Origin: an uncultured Verrucomicrobiota bacterium
Lineage (GTDB): Bacteria; Verrucomicrobiota; Kiritimatiellia; CAIQIC01; Lenti-01
Assembly: GCA_937860055.1 (NCBI GenBank)
Contig: CALMBO010000010.1
Location: 1-64,000, forward strand
Direction of reading: 5' to 3'
Length of the DNA: 64,000 bases
The notes below the pieces were generated by a model. That model was not told the origin of the DNA, made no database searches, and saw only the letters and a list, made by a program, of their open reading frames with translations. The first letter of the stretch is position 1. Each line of letters begins with the position of its first letter. The translations under genes and the position numbers were made by a program. Of this stretch, positions 54,531 through 62,505 are shown one piece after another.

Positions 54531-55651
54531 TCCGCGTGTTCAACCGCTATCTGCTCCTGGATTTCATCAAGAGCTTTGTCATCACCTTGTTCGTGCTGAC
54601 ATTCGTGATGTACGTGGGCGCGGTGGTGCAGGCGATCGACTACATGGCGCGCGGCATTTCAGGGCCGCTGATCCTGAAGATCTTCGCGCTGAACATTCCG
54701 TTCACGCTGTCGTTCGTGATTCCGATGAGCGTGCTGACGACGGTGCTGCTGCATTTCGGGAGGCTGTCGGCCGACGGGGAAATCACCGCGATGAAGGCCT
54801 CCGGGGTGAGCCTGTGGCAGGTGGCCGCGCCGATCCTGTTCTGCTCGGTGCTCCTGTCGGGCGTCTGCCTCTACATCAACGCGGTGTGGGCGCCGCAAAG
54901 CCATTTCGCCCGGCGGGAGATGCTGCGCGACCTCGGCGAGGAGGATCCCCTGGCCCTGCTGGAAGAGGGCCAGTTCGTGCGCGACTTCCCCGGCGTCCAG
55001 ATCTACGTCGGCAAGAAGTCCTCCAGCCGGCTCGAGGACATCACCATCATCCAGTTCGGCGACAAGGGGGCCAAGGCCCAGGTGCTCGCCGAATCCGGCG
55101 AGGTGAGTTTCGATGCCGCGACGCGCATCATGGAGATCGTGCTGAACAAGGTCCGCCTGACGGAATACGACAAGGACGACCCCTCGGACCTTGCCAAGGT
55201 CCGCGAGCTCAGCGCGGAGAGCTATCCGGTGACCCTGGATCTGCGGCAGATGCTGAAGAAGGGGAAGATCAAGAAGAAACCTTCGGACATGACCTTCGCG
55301 GAGCTGGTGCGTTCCATCCAGAACGTGAGGCAGGCGTTTCCGGACATCCAGGAGAAGAATGTTCCGCGGATGCGGGCCAAGATGGCGGTGGATGCGAACA
55401 AGCGCTTGGCGTTGGCGCTGTCGTGCTTCTCCTTCACTCTGCTGGCGATTCCGCTGGGCATCCGTTCGCACCGGAAGGAGTCGTCCATCGGGATCGGGAT
55501 GGCGCTGGTGCTGTTGTTCTGCTTCTATCTTTTCATCATCATCGCGGACGCGATGGTGGACCGTCCCGAGTGGAGGCCCGACATGATCCCGTGGATTCCG
55601 GTGCTGGCCAGCCAGCTGGCGGGTTGCCTGCTGCTGTACAAGAACCGCTGA
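54527..55651 (+). CDS. LptF/LptG-family LPS export permease
   Basis: 374 aa from the ATG at 54527. The N-terminus MIRVFNRYLLLDFIKSFVIT and helices (FVLTFVMYVGAVVQAIDYM; FTLSFVIPMSVLTTVLLHFG) precede the large periplasmic beta-jellyroll part and a second helix set (LALSCFSFTLLAIPLGIRSH; GIGMALVLLFCFYLFIIIAD). These proteins pair with LptB to extract lipopolysaccharide from the inner membrane. The motif set does not decide between LptF and LptG. The other lpt genes are not here. Confidence 0.87.
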   Translation: MIRVFNRYLLLDFIKSFVITLFVLTFVMYVGAVVQAIDYMARGISGPLILKIFALNIPFTLSFVIPMSVLTTVLLHFGRLSADGEITAMKASGVSLWQVAAPILFCSVLLSGVCLYINAVWAPQSHFARREMLRDLGEEDPLALLEEGQFVRDFPGVQIYVGKKSSSRLEDITIIQFGDKGAKAQVLAESGEVSFDAATRIMEIVLNKVRLTEYDKDDPSDLAKVRELSAESYPVTLDLRQMLKKGKIKKKPSDMTFAELVRSIQNVRQAFPDIQEKNVPRMRAKMAVDANKRLALALSCFSFTLLAIPLGIRSHRKESSIGIGMALVLLFCFYLFIIIADAMVDRPEWRPDMIPWIPVLASQLAGCLLLYKNR

Positions 55652-55716
55652 GGACGCTTTTTCGCTTGTCAGGCGCGGGGCCGCCCCGTAGTGTCCGCAA
55701 CAGTCGATTTCCGGGC

Positions 55717-55793
55717 GTGCCTGTAGCTCAATTGGACAGAGCGTTAGCCTCCGGAGCTAAAGGTTGTGGGTTCGACCCCCGCCAGGCACACCA
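55717..55793 (+). tRNA. tRNA-Arg (anticodon CCG)
   Basis: Acceptor arms GTGCCTG (55717-55723) and CAGGCAC (55783-55789) pair fully. The anticodon stem is TTAGC/GCTAA around the loop CTCCGGA, giving anticodon CCG. The T arm (GTGGG, TTCGACC, CCCGC with one G-T pair) follows. The discriminator is A and the CCA end is encoded. It reads CGG codons, which fits a GC-rich genome. Confidence 0.95.
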
Positions 55794-55857
55794 GTTACCA
55801 TCGGGCTGTCCACCTTTCCGGATTTTCCCATCAGGCGGCGCCTTCCCGTCCATGGAC

Positions 55858-55889
55858 AAAAAAGCGCGCCGCGGTTTTCCGCGGCGCGC
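55858..55889 (-). terminator. Terminator of serC
   Basis: On the minus strand an 11-bp GC-rich stem GCGCGCCGCGG/CCGCGGCGCGC (55864-55889) with a short AAAA loop is followed by a T run (complement of AAAAAA at 55858-55863). It lies 24 nt after the serC stop, and on the other side it may also close the tRNA message. Confidence 0.8.
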
Positions 55890-55913
55890 GTGCATTCCCG
55901 GGGGAATCGGTGT

Positions 55914-56996
55914 CTAGCCGTTCTTGGCCTGGAAGTCCTTCATGAAGGCGACGAGGGCATCGACGGCCTCCGCGGGGCAGGCGTTGTAGATGCTGGCGCG
56001 GCAGCCGCCGACATCGCGGTGGCCCTTGAGGCCGATCATCTTCAGGGCGGTGGCTTCCTTGATGAACTTCTCTTCGAGGGCCTCGGAAGGCAGGCGCCAG
56101 GTGATGTTCATGATGGAGCGGAAGGCCTTGTTCGCGCCGCCGCGGTAGTAGCCGCCGGAGCCGTCGATGGCGGCATAGATCTTGTCGGCCTTGGCGCGGT
56201 TGATCTTCTCGATCCCGGCGGCGCCGCCCTTGGCGAGGAGCCAGCGGGTGACGAGCATCAGGATGTAGATGCCGAAGGTCGGGGGGGTGTTGTAGAGGGA
56301 GTTTTCCTTGGCCTGCGTGCGGTACTGCAGCATGGTGGGCAGGGTGGCCGGGGCGCGCTCGATCAGGTCCTTGCGGATGACGACGAGGGTGACGCCGGAG
56401 GGGCCGAGGTTCTTCTGCGCGCCGGCGTAGATCAAGCCGAACTGCTTGAGATCGAACGGGCGGCAGAGGATGTCGCTGGACATGTCGCAGACGAGGGGCG
56501 CCTCGGTCTTCGGGAACTGCTGGATCTGGGTGCCGGCGATGGTCTCGTTGGAGGTCACGTGCACATAGGCGGCGCCCTTGGTGTAGTTCAGCGCGGAATA
56601 GTCCGGCATGTTGGTGGGGATTTCCTTGGAGGTGTCGGCGACGATGTTGACGCTGCCGATCTTCTTGGCCTCCTTGATGGCCTTGGAGGCCCAGGCGCCG
56701 GAGTTGACGTAGTCGGCGGACTGGCCGGTGCCGAGGAGGTTCATGGGGACCTGGGCGAACTGGAGGCTGGCACCGCCCTGGAGGAAGAGGATCTGGTAGT
56801 CGTCATTGGCGCCGAGGAGCTTGGCCATGTTGGCGACGGCTTCGGCGTGGACGGCGTCATAGGCTTTGCCGCGGTGGCTATGCTCCATGATGGACATGCC
56901 GGTGCCGTTGAAATCGATCAATTCCTTCTGGGCGATCTCGAGGACTTCGAGGGGGAGGACGGCGGGGCCGGCGTTGAAGTTGAATGCTCTGCTCAT
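55914..56996 (-). CDS. serC: Phosphoserine aminotransferase
   Basis: 360 aa, the usual length. The start MSRAFNFNAGPAVLPLEVLE matches the family. Further signs are MEHSHRGKAY, LQGGASLQFAQVPMNL, DMSSDILCRPFD and the pyridoxal-phosphate lysine in YAGAQKNLGPSGVT. It converts 3-phosphohydroxypyruvate to phosphoserine in serine synthesis, and may also serve in pyridoxine synthesis. It diverges from the PIN/NYN-like gene, with about 360 nt between. Confidence 0.97.
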   Translation of the reverse strand: MSRAFNFNAGPAVLPLEVLEIAQKELIDFNGTGMSIMEHSHRGKAYDAVHAEAVANMAKLLGANDDYQILFLQGGASLQFAQVPMNLLGTGQSADYVNSGAWASKAIKEAKKIGSVNIVADTSKEIPTNMPDYSALNYTKGAAYVHVTSNETIAGTQIQQFPKTEAPLVCDMSSDILCRPFDLKQFGLIYAGAQKNLGPSGVTLVVIRKDLIERAPATLPTMLQYRTQAKENSLYNTPPTFGIYILMLVTRWLLAKGGAAGIEKINRAKADKIYAAIDGSGGYYRGGANKAFRSIMNITWRLPSEALEEKFIKEATALKMIGLKGHRDVGGCRASIYNACPAEAVDALVAFMKDFQAKNG

Positions 56997-57355
56997 GGCG
57001 GTTTCCTTGTTTGGGTTCTGCGTTCTGTAATTCGGGCGGACATCATAGACGGCCGGGCGGTGAAAAATCAACCAGAACCCATGGTTTTTCGCGCCGCCGG
57101 GGCGAAGCGTTTTATCGGGCGGGCGGGCCATGGATCATGAGGCGCCCTCGCGTTTTCCTAAATCCGTGCTTGCGGGGAGGGGGGCGGGGGCGTAGATTCG
57201 GCCGCATGTTTGTCCGGGAAAGCGTAGGACATTGCGACGGACGGTTGCATGCATCGGGGAGGGAACCACGGAATCGGGGAGGGGATGGTTTCGGATTGCG
57301 GCCGCGGCAGAAGTCGTCCCGGGACAACGAGTAGAAAAGAAGGATGGAAGTTCGA
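56997..57355. other. Divergent intergenic region, no gene
   Basis: About 359 bases between the start of serC (minus) and that of the NYN-like gene (plus). It is GC-rich and holds no ORF with a good ribosome site. AAGGAA precedes the serC ATG and GGAAG the gene at 57356. I cannot pick out a promoter with confidence; both leaders must start here. Confidence 0.45.
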
Positions 57356-58045
57356 ATGAGCTTCATGGAGAAGATCAAGTCGATGCTTTTCACGCCTGTA
57401 GGCGGGGCCGCCAAGCGGAACACCCGCGCCTACGTGGTGGACGGAGCCCGGCTGGTGGATGAGAAGACAGGGCGGCGCATGGCGCCGCGCGATCAGGTGC
57501 AGATGCTGAACGCGCTCTCGCGCGTGGCGAAACAGGAAGGCCTGGAGATCCAAGCGGTGTTTGAAAGCGACCGCCCTCTGCGCGAGGTGGAGCACGGCGG
57601 CGAATTCAACGGCGTGAAGGTGTTTTTCGCGCCGGACAACGAGCAGCTGGTGGCGATGGCCCTGAAGCTGTGCAAGAGCTCCGGCAGCGCGCTGGTGAGC
57701 TCCGGCGTGACCATGGAAAGCCGGGCGACGGAAGCCGGCATTCCGGTGCTGTGCAGCAGCACGTTCCGCAAGGCGTTCCTGCAGGGTGGCCTGCCGGGCG
57801 GCGATCGGGGCGGCGACCGCGGGGATCGCGGCGGAGACCGGGATCGTCGTCGTGGCCGGGACCGCCGGCGCGACCGGGGCGACCGGGGCGACCGCGGGGG
57901 GAACCGTCCGCCGCGCGAGGGCGAGCAAGGGCAGTCGGGCGAAGGGTCCGAATCCCAGGCTCCGTCGGAAGGCGGAAGCGGAGAATCGCAGGCGCCGAAG
58001 GAAGACAACAGTTCGGTTCGCAACCTGATCGACCTGGTGGAATAG
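57356..58045 (+). CDS. PIN/NYN-like domain protein with Arg/Asp/Gly-rich tail
   Basis: 229 aa from the ATG at 57356 (GGAAG 5 nt upstream); ATGs at 57344 and 57365 are alternatives. Residues 23-142 look like a PIN/NYN-like fold: AYVVDGARLV (Asp29), a helix NALSRVAKQEGLEIQAVFESD, VKVFFAPDN (Asp94) and LVSSGVTMESRATEAGIPVL where the usual T-x-D would lie. The last catalytic acid is missing, so nuclease activity is doubtful. The next 50 or so residues are repeats of GGDRGDRGGDRDRR type, a charged RGG-like tail, then Ser/Glu-rich and ending NLIDLVE. A likely RNA-binding protein. No near relative is recognised. A terminator follows. Confidence 0.6.
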   Translation: MSFMEKIKSMLFTPVGGAAKRNTRAYVVDGARLVDEKTGRRMAPRDQVQMLNALSRVAKQEGLEIQAVFESDRPLREVEHGGEFNGVKVFFAPDNEQLVAMALKLCKSSGSALVSSGVTMESRATEAGIPVLCSSTFRKAFLQGGLPGGDRGGDRGDRGGDRDRRRGRDRRRDRGDRGDRGGNRPPREGEQGQSGEGSESQAPSEGGSGESQAPKEDNSSVRNLIDLVE

Positions 58046-58062
58046 TCCGTCAGGCGATACGG

Positions 58063-58091
58063 AGGCCGAGGCGAAAGCCTCGGCCTTTTTT
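58063..58091 (+). terminator. Intrinsic terminator with GAAA loop
   Basis: AGGCCGAGGC (58063-58072), a GAAA tetraloop and GCCTCGGCCT (58077-58086) followed by T's to 58091. It lies 18 nt after the stop of the PIN/NYN-like gene and is a classic terminator. Confidence 0.9.
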
Positions 58092-58132
58092 CGTGTGCAT
58101 CGGGGGGGGCATTGGGGGAGATGCGGCGGAAA

Positions 58133-58261
58133 ACCATCCCGCATATTATAATATGCGGGATGGTGGTTTTCAGGGAATGGCGCATGGAAATACGCAAATT
58201 TCCTTGAGAATCGGGATTCCACCGGTTGGCGGAGTCCCGCATATTATAATATCCGGGACTC
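58133..58261. repeat. Two long palindromes with CCCGCATATTATAATATGCGGG core
   Basis: The first, 58133-58164, is a perfect 32-nt palindrome (half-site ACCATCCCGCATATTA). The second, 58232-58261, is a 30-nt palindrome with one mismatched pair (half-site GAGTCCCGCATATTA). They share the core CCCGCATATTATAATAT but have different outer flanks, and the flank bases match within each palindrome, which suggests that flank and core were copied together or are under pairing constraint. They stand in the convergent gap with no gene. Confidence 0.8.
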
Positions 58262-58302
58262 GGTTATTCGGGGCGGCGGGCGAGGGGGATGCGGCGCCGG
58301 GG

Positions 58303-59961
58303 CTATTTTTCGACGGGGACGACGATGCCGCGGAGGAGGATGCGCTGGCAGGCGAGGAACACGGCCAAGGTGGGCAGCGCGGCAAGCAGGAGGGACGCCT
58401 GCACGACACCGGGGCCGGAGCGCTGCTGGAGCTGGTAGAGCCAGACCATCAGCGTCCACATCTTCGGGTCCTGGCAGATCAGCAGGGCGTACATGAAGTT
58501 CGCATAGGCGACGCTGAAGGCCTGCAGCGCGATCACCGAGAGGATCGGCGTGGAGAGGCGCATGGTGATGTGCCAGAAAAGGGTCCACTCGCCCGCGCCG
58601 TCGAGCTGGGCGGATTCGTAGAGGTCGCGCGGGAGGGAGTCGAAGAATCCCTTGAGCAGGAAAATGGAATAACCGCTGGCCATGCCGGGCAGGAGCAGCG
58701 CCGCGAAGGTGTTCAGCAGGCCGAGTTCGCGCAGGAGGACGAAGACGGGGATCTGCGTGACCATGTGGGGGAAGGCCATCGTCAACATGAGGAAGAGCAG
58801 AATCTGCGGGCCGGCGGAAGGGCGGAAGCGGCTGAGGGCGTAGGCGGCGAGGGGATTCACCACCAGCGCAAGCAGGACGGCGAGCGTGCAGTAGACGACG
58901 GTGTTGGCGATTCCGCGGCCATGGAAAAGGACGTGGTCGAGGACGGTCCGGTAGTTGCGCAGGAGAAACTCGCGGCGGATTTCCGCCTTGTGTTCGCGGA
59001 ACAGCTGCGCGTGGTGGGCGAACTGGGGCATGGGGGCGGCGGGCGAATTGAGAATGGTGGAATGAGTTTGCTTGGATAGAAAATCGCGCCAGCGTGTCTC
59101 GGGAGTGTCGAGGGCGCCGTCTTTCAGCCAAAGGGGAGAGAGGGTGTTGGCGGTGAAATCGCGCCATTCCGATTGTTCGAGAGGGGAGGCGGCGGCGGGG
59201 AATTCGCGCGGGAGGGGGATGTCGGCGTAGGACGCATGGGCGGTGCCGTGCGCCGCATTGTAGGCGGCGATGTCCTTCGTGTGGCGTGGCTTGAGGTAGA
59301 GCTTGCGGAAGAAGCCTTCGGGCGAGAGGACGGTCTTGCACCAGTCGGGCGCCGAGGGCTTGAAGGCGTCGAATTCGGCGGCCAGCGGCGTGGCGCCGGG
59401 GACGGCATGCGGGAACAGATAGGCGGGCGGCTGGATGAAGACCGTGTACCAGGCATCGAAATCCGCGCCGAGGGCGGTATTGAGCGCGGCCAGTGTTCCG
59501 TATTTTCCGCGAAGATGCTTGCGAAAGGCGCGGAGTTGCGCGGGGAAGGCGCCGGCCTGGGGCGCCCAGTAATGGCCGAGGGCGATGGCGGGCGGCGGCA
59601 AAAGCCCGGCGCCAAGGAATTCGCGCCAGAACGGGACGAGTTCGGAACCCGGGGCGTCCGGCGGCGGCAGGGGGACGTCTTCGAACGAGGCGTAGTCGGC
59701 ATCGAACGCGATATTGAGGGAGTCCACCGACTCGTTGAACAGCGCCTCCAGATGTTTTTGCCAGAGGGCTTCGTCGGAGACAAGAAAGCGGGGGAGCAGG
59801 GTGTTTTCGCGCTGGTCGGCGATGGACTTGGTCGAGCCGGCGATCATCAGGCCCAGCGGATAGAGCATGGCGAGCGCACCGAGGCCGAGCGCCGCGTAGA
59901 TCGCGGCGATCAGCAGGCGCGTCTGCGGCGATTTGCGTCCGATGGCGGAAAGGATGGGCAT
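58303..59961 (-). CDS. MalG-family sugar ABC permease with long repeat-bearing insert
   Basis: 552 aa; MalG-like permeases are normally about 270-300 aa. Helix 1 (LLIAAIYAALGLGALAMLYPLGL) is followed by an extra region of about 290 residues (about 45-340), then the standard permease domain with the EAA loop ESAQLDGAGEWTLFW and helices. The insert holds three related motifs near 70-100, 149-179 and 224-254 with the pattern LN-x6-[DY]-ASF/AWY/ASY-x-[DT]-x-[PV]-[LI]-PP-like, for instance KYGTLAALNTALGADFDAW and AAYNAAHGTAHASYADIPL. These resemble YGT-LN-AWGT stretches of beta-galactosidases. No MalF, binding protein or ATPase is in the window. Confidence 0.85.
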   Translation of the reverse strand: MPILSAIGRKSPQTRLLIAAIYAALGLGALAMLYPLGLMIAGSTKSIADQRENTLLPRFLVSDEALWQKHLEALFNESVDSLNIAFDADYASFEDVPLPPPDAPGSELVPFWREFLGAGLLPPPAIALGHYWAPQAGAFPAQLRAFRKHLRGKYGTLAALNTALGADFDAWYTVFIQPPAYLFPHAVPGATPLAAEFDAFKPSAPDWCKTVLSPEGFFRKLYLKPRHTKDIAAYNAAHGTAHASYADIPLPREFPAAASPLEQSEWRDFTANTLSPLWLKDGALDTPETRWRDFLSKQTHSTILNSPAAPMPQFAHHAQLFREHKAEIRREFLLRNYRTVLDHVLFHGRGIANTVVYCTLAVLLALVVNPLAAYALSRFRPSAGPQILLFLMLTMAFPHMVTQIPVFVLLRELGLLNTFAALLLPGMASGYSIFLLKGFFDSLPRDLYESAQLDGAGEWTLFWHITMRLSTPILSVIALQAFSVAYANFMYALLICQDPKMWTLMVWLYQLQQRSGPGVVQASLLLAALPTLAVFLACQRILLRGIVVPVEK

Positions 59962-59984
59962 GGGTCAGGAGCCCTCCGGAAAAG

Positions 59985-60056
59985 TTTTCCACAGTGTGGA
60001 AACATTTTTTCCATTGTGTGGAAAAATCGCGAAAACTTTTTCCATTGTGTGGAAAA
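59985..60056. repeat. Triplet of TTTTCCACA-type palindromes
   Basis: Units TTTTCCACAGTGTGGAAA (59985-60002), TTTTTTCCATTGTGTGGAAAAA (60005-60025) and TTTTTCCATTGTGTGGAAAA (60037-60056). They match the pair in the sigma leader at 38495-38536 and again lie between two minus-strand genes. Each has at least one exact TTTTCCACA or TGTGGAAAA nine-mer. Confidence 0.8.
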
Positions 60057-60121
60057 CCTGGCCGGTGCAATTCATCGGCGACATCCTAGCAGAGGGACGG
60101 GGGCGGGGGAAGGGCGGGCGA

Positions 60122-62239
60122 TCAGGCGTGGCGCTGAATGAGGGCGAGGAGGGCTTCGCCGTATTGGGCGAGTTTTTTGGGGCCGATGCCGTGGAGGGTG
60201 GCGAGTTCGGGGAGGTCCTTGGGGGCGGCGGCGGCGATTGCATGGAGGGCCTTTTGCGAGAGCACGCAGTAGGCGGGGATTTTCTGCGCGCCGGCCTGTT
60301 CGGCGCGCCAGGCGCGGAGGGCTTCGAACAGGACGGGATTCACGGGGGCGGCGGAGTTGGCGGGGACGGCGGCAGGGATTTTGCCCTTGCGCCGGGAATT
60401 TTTCGCGCGGGGGGAGGGATGCTGCCTCAGGGCGGCGGCGGAGCGGGCGGCGAGGAAGGCTTGGACGCGGAACCCGTCGGCGCAGGCCTGGAGGCCCGCG
60501 AGCTTGATGCGCGCTTCGGTTTCGGCCTTTTCCCTGGCGTTCAGGAGCTGGCGGCGCAGGGTCTGGTTGTCCGGTTCGCAATCGGCGTCGGCGAGGGGGT
60601 CGAGGATGCCGTTGAGGAGCTTGTCCTCGAAGTAGCCGGAGGCTTTTTGGAGGCGATCGCGGAGGGCCGGGTTGGTTTCGGCGTCGGGGTGGTCCGCGAG
60701 CAGGCGGTCGACCTGCAGCAGGAATTTTTCGCCGACAGAGACGAGGCCGGTTTGGGCGACGTCGTGCAGTTGTCCGAAGCGTTCGACAAGGCCGGGCAGG
60801 AGGCTGCCCCGGTTGAGGTCGGCCAGCTCCAGCAGGGCGTTGAGGCGGTAGCGCAGGAGATGGAAGCTGAACAGGTTGACGAGCAGTTCGCGCTGGTAGG
60901 TCAGGCGGTCCATGCGGAGGCGGCCGGGGTCGGGGTGGCGCGCGGCCATCTGGCGGGTGAAGTCGGCGACGGCGGGATCGACGATGATGCTGTCCGGGCG
61001 CAAGGGGGTGCGCAGGACGAGTCCTTCGAGCGTCTTGCAGCGGGAGAGGGCGACATAGACCTGGCCGTGGGCGAAGGAGGCGTCGGCCTCGACGATGGCG
61101 CGCTCGAAGGTGAGACCCTGGCTCTTGTGGATGGTGATGGCCCAGGCGAGCTTGAGGGGAATCTGCTGGAAGGTGCCTTCGACGGTTTCGGCAATGCGGT
61201 TGGTGGCGGGGTCGATGGCGTATTGGACGTTGTTCCACTGCATGGGCGCGGCGACGATGTCGGCGGGATCGCCGGGGCAGCGGACGCGGACGGAGGCGCC
61301 GTCAAAAGCCGTGATGCGGCCGATCTTGCCGTTGTAGAAGCGCTTGTCGGGCGAGGGGTCGTTCTTGACGAACATGACCTGCGCGCCGATCTTGAGTTCG
61401 ATCTGCGGGTCGACGGGGAAGGACGATTCGGGAAAATCGCCGGCGACGTCGGCGGCGAAGCGGACGGCGGAGCCGGGAAGGGCGGCGAGCTTGGCATCGT
61501 TGAGGCGCTGGGCCTGCGCGTTGTGGGTGCAGAGGGTGACATAGCCATCGCCGTCGGCGGGCGAAAAGTCCGGCACATGGCGGCGGTTGAGCTCGGCGAG
61601 CGCTTCCGGGGAGAGGCGGTTTTCGCGGACCTGGTTGAGGAGTTCGAGGAAGCGGCCGTCCTGCTGGCGGTAGACCCGGGTGAGTTCGATGCAGGCGTAG
61701 TCGGTTTCGCGGAGGGCGCGGCTGCCGAAGAAGTAGGGCGTGTCGTAGAGGCCGCGCAGCAGCTCCCGTTCGTTGTCCTTCACGACGGGCGAGAGCTGCT
61801 GGAGGTCGCCGATCATCAGGAGCTGGACGCCGCCGAAGGGCTTGCGGCGGTCGCGGTAGCGGCGGAGGACGCCGTCGACGGCGTCGAGGAGGTCGGCGCG
61901 CACCATGCTGATTTCGTCGATGACCAGCAGGTCCATGCCGCGGATCATGGCGATCTTGTCGCGGGAAAAGCGGAAGCGCTCTTGCTCGTTTTCCCGGCCC
62001 GCCAAGGGGCCAAACGGGAGCTGGAAGAACGAGTGGAGGGTGACGCCGCCGGCGTTGATGGCGGCGACGCCGGTGGGGGCGACGACGACCATCTGCTTGG
62101 GCAGGCGTTCCCTCAGCGAGCGCAGGAAGGTGGTTTTGCCGGTGCCGGCCTTGCCGGTCAGGAACAGGTGGCGGCCGGTGTGCTGGACGTGGTCGAACGC
62201 CAGGTCCAGCGCGGGATTGGAGCTTCCGGGATTCTGCAT
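60122..62239 (-). CDS. PIF1-like helicase with C-terminal HRDC domain
   Basis: 705 aa from the ATG at 62239. Motifs: GKAGTGKTTFLRSL (Walker A), APTGVAAINAGGVTLHSFF (Ia region), LLVIDEISMVRADL (Walker B), GDLQQLSPV and YVALSRCKTLEGLVLR near the C-terminal part. A RecQ-type HRDC-like segment follows (AYCVLSQKALHAIAAAAP, ATLHGIGPKKLAQYGEALL, about residues 625-705). It is an SF1B 5'-3' DNA helicase, probably in repair, recombination or resolving structured DNA. A TTTTCCACA triplet lies after its stop. Confidence 0.9.
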   Translation of the reverse strand: MQNPGSSNPALDLAFDHVQHTGRHLFLTGKAGTGKTTFLRSLRERLPKQMVVVAPTGVAAINAGGVTLHSFFQLPFGPLAGRENEQERFRFSRDKIAMIRGMDLLVIDEISMVRADLLDAVDGVLRRYRDRRKPFGGVQLLMIGDLQQLSPVVKDNERELLRGLYDTPYFFGSRALRETDYACIELTRVYRQQDGRFLELLNQVRENRLSPEALAELNRRHVPDFSPADGDGYVTLCTHNAQAQRLNDAKLAALPGSAVRFAADVAGDFPESSFPVDPQIELKIGAQVMFVKNDPSPDKRFYNGKIGRITAFDGASVRVRCPGDPADIVAAPMQWNNVQYAIDPATNRIAETVEGTFQQIPLKLAWAITIHKSQGLTFERAIVEADASFAHGQVYVALSRCKTLEGLVLRTPLRPDSIIVDPAVADFTRQMAARHPDPGRLRMDRLTYQRELLVNLFSFHLLRYRLNALLELADLNRGSLLPGLVERFGQLHDVAQTGLVSVGEKFLLQVDRLLADHPDAETNPALRDRLQKASGYFEDKLLNGILDPLADADCEPDNQTLRRQLLNAREKAETEARIKLAGLQACADGFRVQAFLAARSAAALRQHPSPRAKNSRRKGKIPAAVPANSAAPVNPVLFEALRAWRAEQAGAQKIPAYCVLSQKALHAIAAAAPKDLPELATLHGIGPKKLAQYGEALLALIQRHA

Positions 62240-62308
62240 GGGGCCAGCATGCTCCCGCGACCGTCGAATTTCAATACTGAACCATCGTTCATTTACGGAG
62301 AAATGCCC

Positions 62309-62368
62309 ATGACCATCTTAATCGCAATCCTACTCGTAATCTTGATCTTCATCATGATCGCCATTTGA
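62309..62368 (+). CDS. Possible 19-aa hydrophobic microprotein
   Basis: The frame reads MTILIAILLVILIFIMIAI and then TGA. GGAG lies 8 nt upstream of the ATG at 62309. One short membrane helix without any charge is predicted, the size and make-up of Ibs-type toxin peptides in enterobacteria. It has no homolog that I can recognise, and a low-complexity origin cannot be excluded because the same hexamers occur in opposite orientation just downstream. Confidence 0.35.
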   Translation: MTILIAILLVILIFIMIAI

Positions 62369-62400
62369 TCGAGTCGTCGCGGGGAAAAGAGGGGGAGGGA

Positions 62401-62501
62401 ATTAAGATTAGGATTAAGATTAGGATTACGATTAAGATTAAGATTACGATTAAGATTAGGATTACGATTACGATTAAGATTGGGATTACGATTAAGATTA
62501 C
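62401..62501 (+). repeat. Degenerate GATTAV hexamer tandem array
   Basis: About 17 hexameric units GATTAA, GATTAG or GATTAC (one GATTGG), in mixed order over 101 bases, flanked on both sides by GAGTCG-starting GC-rich sequence (62371 and 62502). It is a bacterial microsatellite-type array. Its complement contains the hexamers ATCTTA, ATCGTA and ATCCTA that also build the 19-aa frame upstream. Confidence 0.9.
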
Positions 62502-62505
62502 GAGT

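Noticed and set aside
55717-55793. Integration site at the tRNA-Arg gene
   Set aside because: The neighbours are serC and an LPS permease; there is no integrase, no repeated 3' end of the tRNA and no change in composition.
62401-62501. CRISPR or telomere-like array
   Set aside because: Hexamer units have no spacers and change from copy to copy; it is a degenerate microsatellite.
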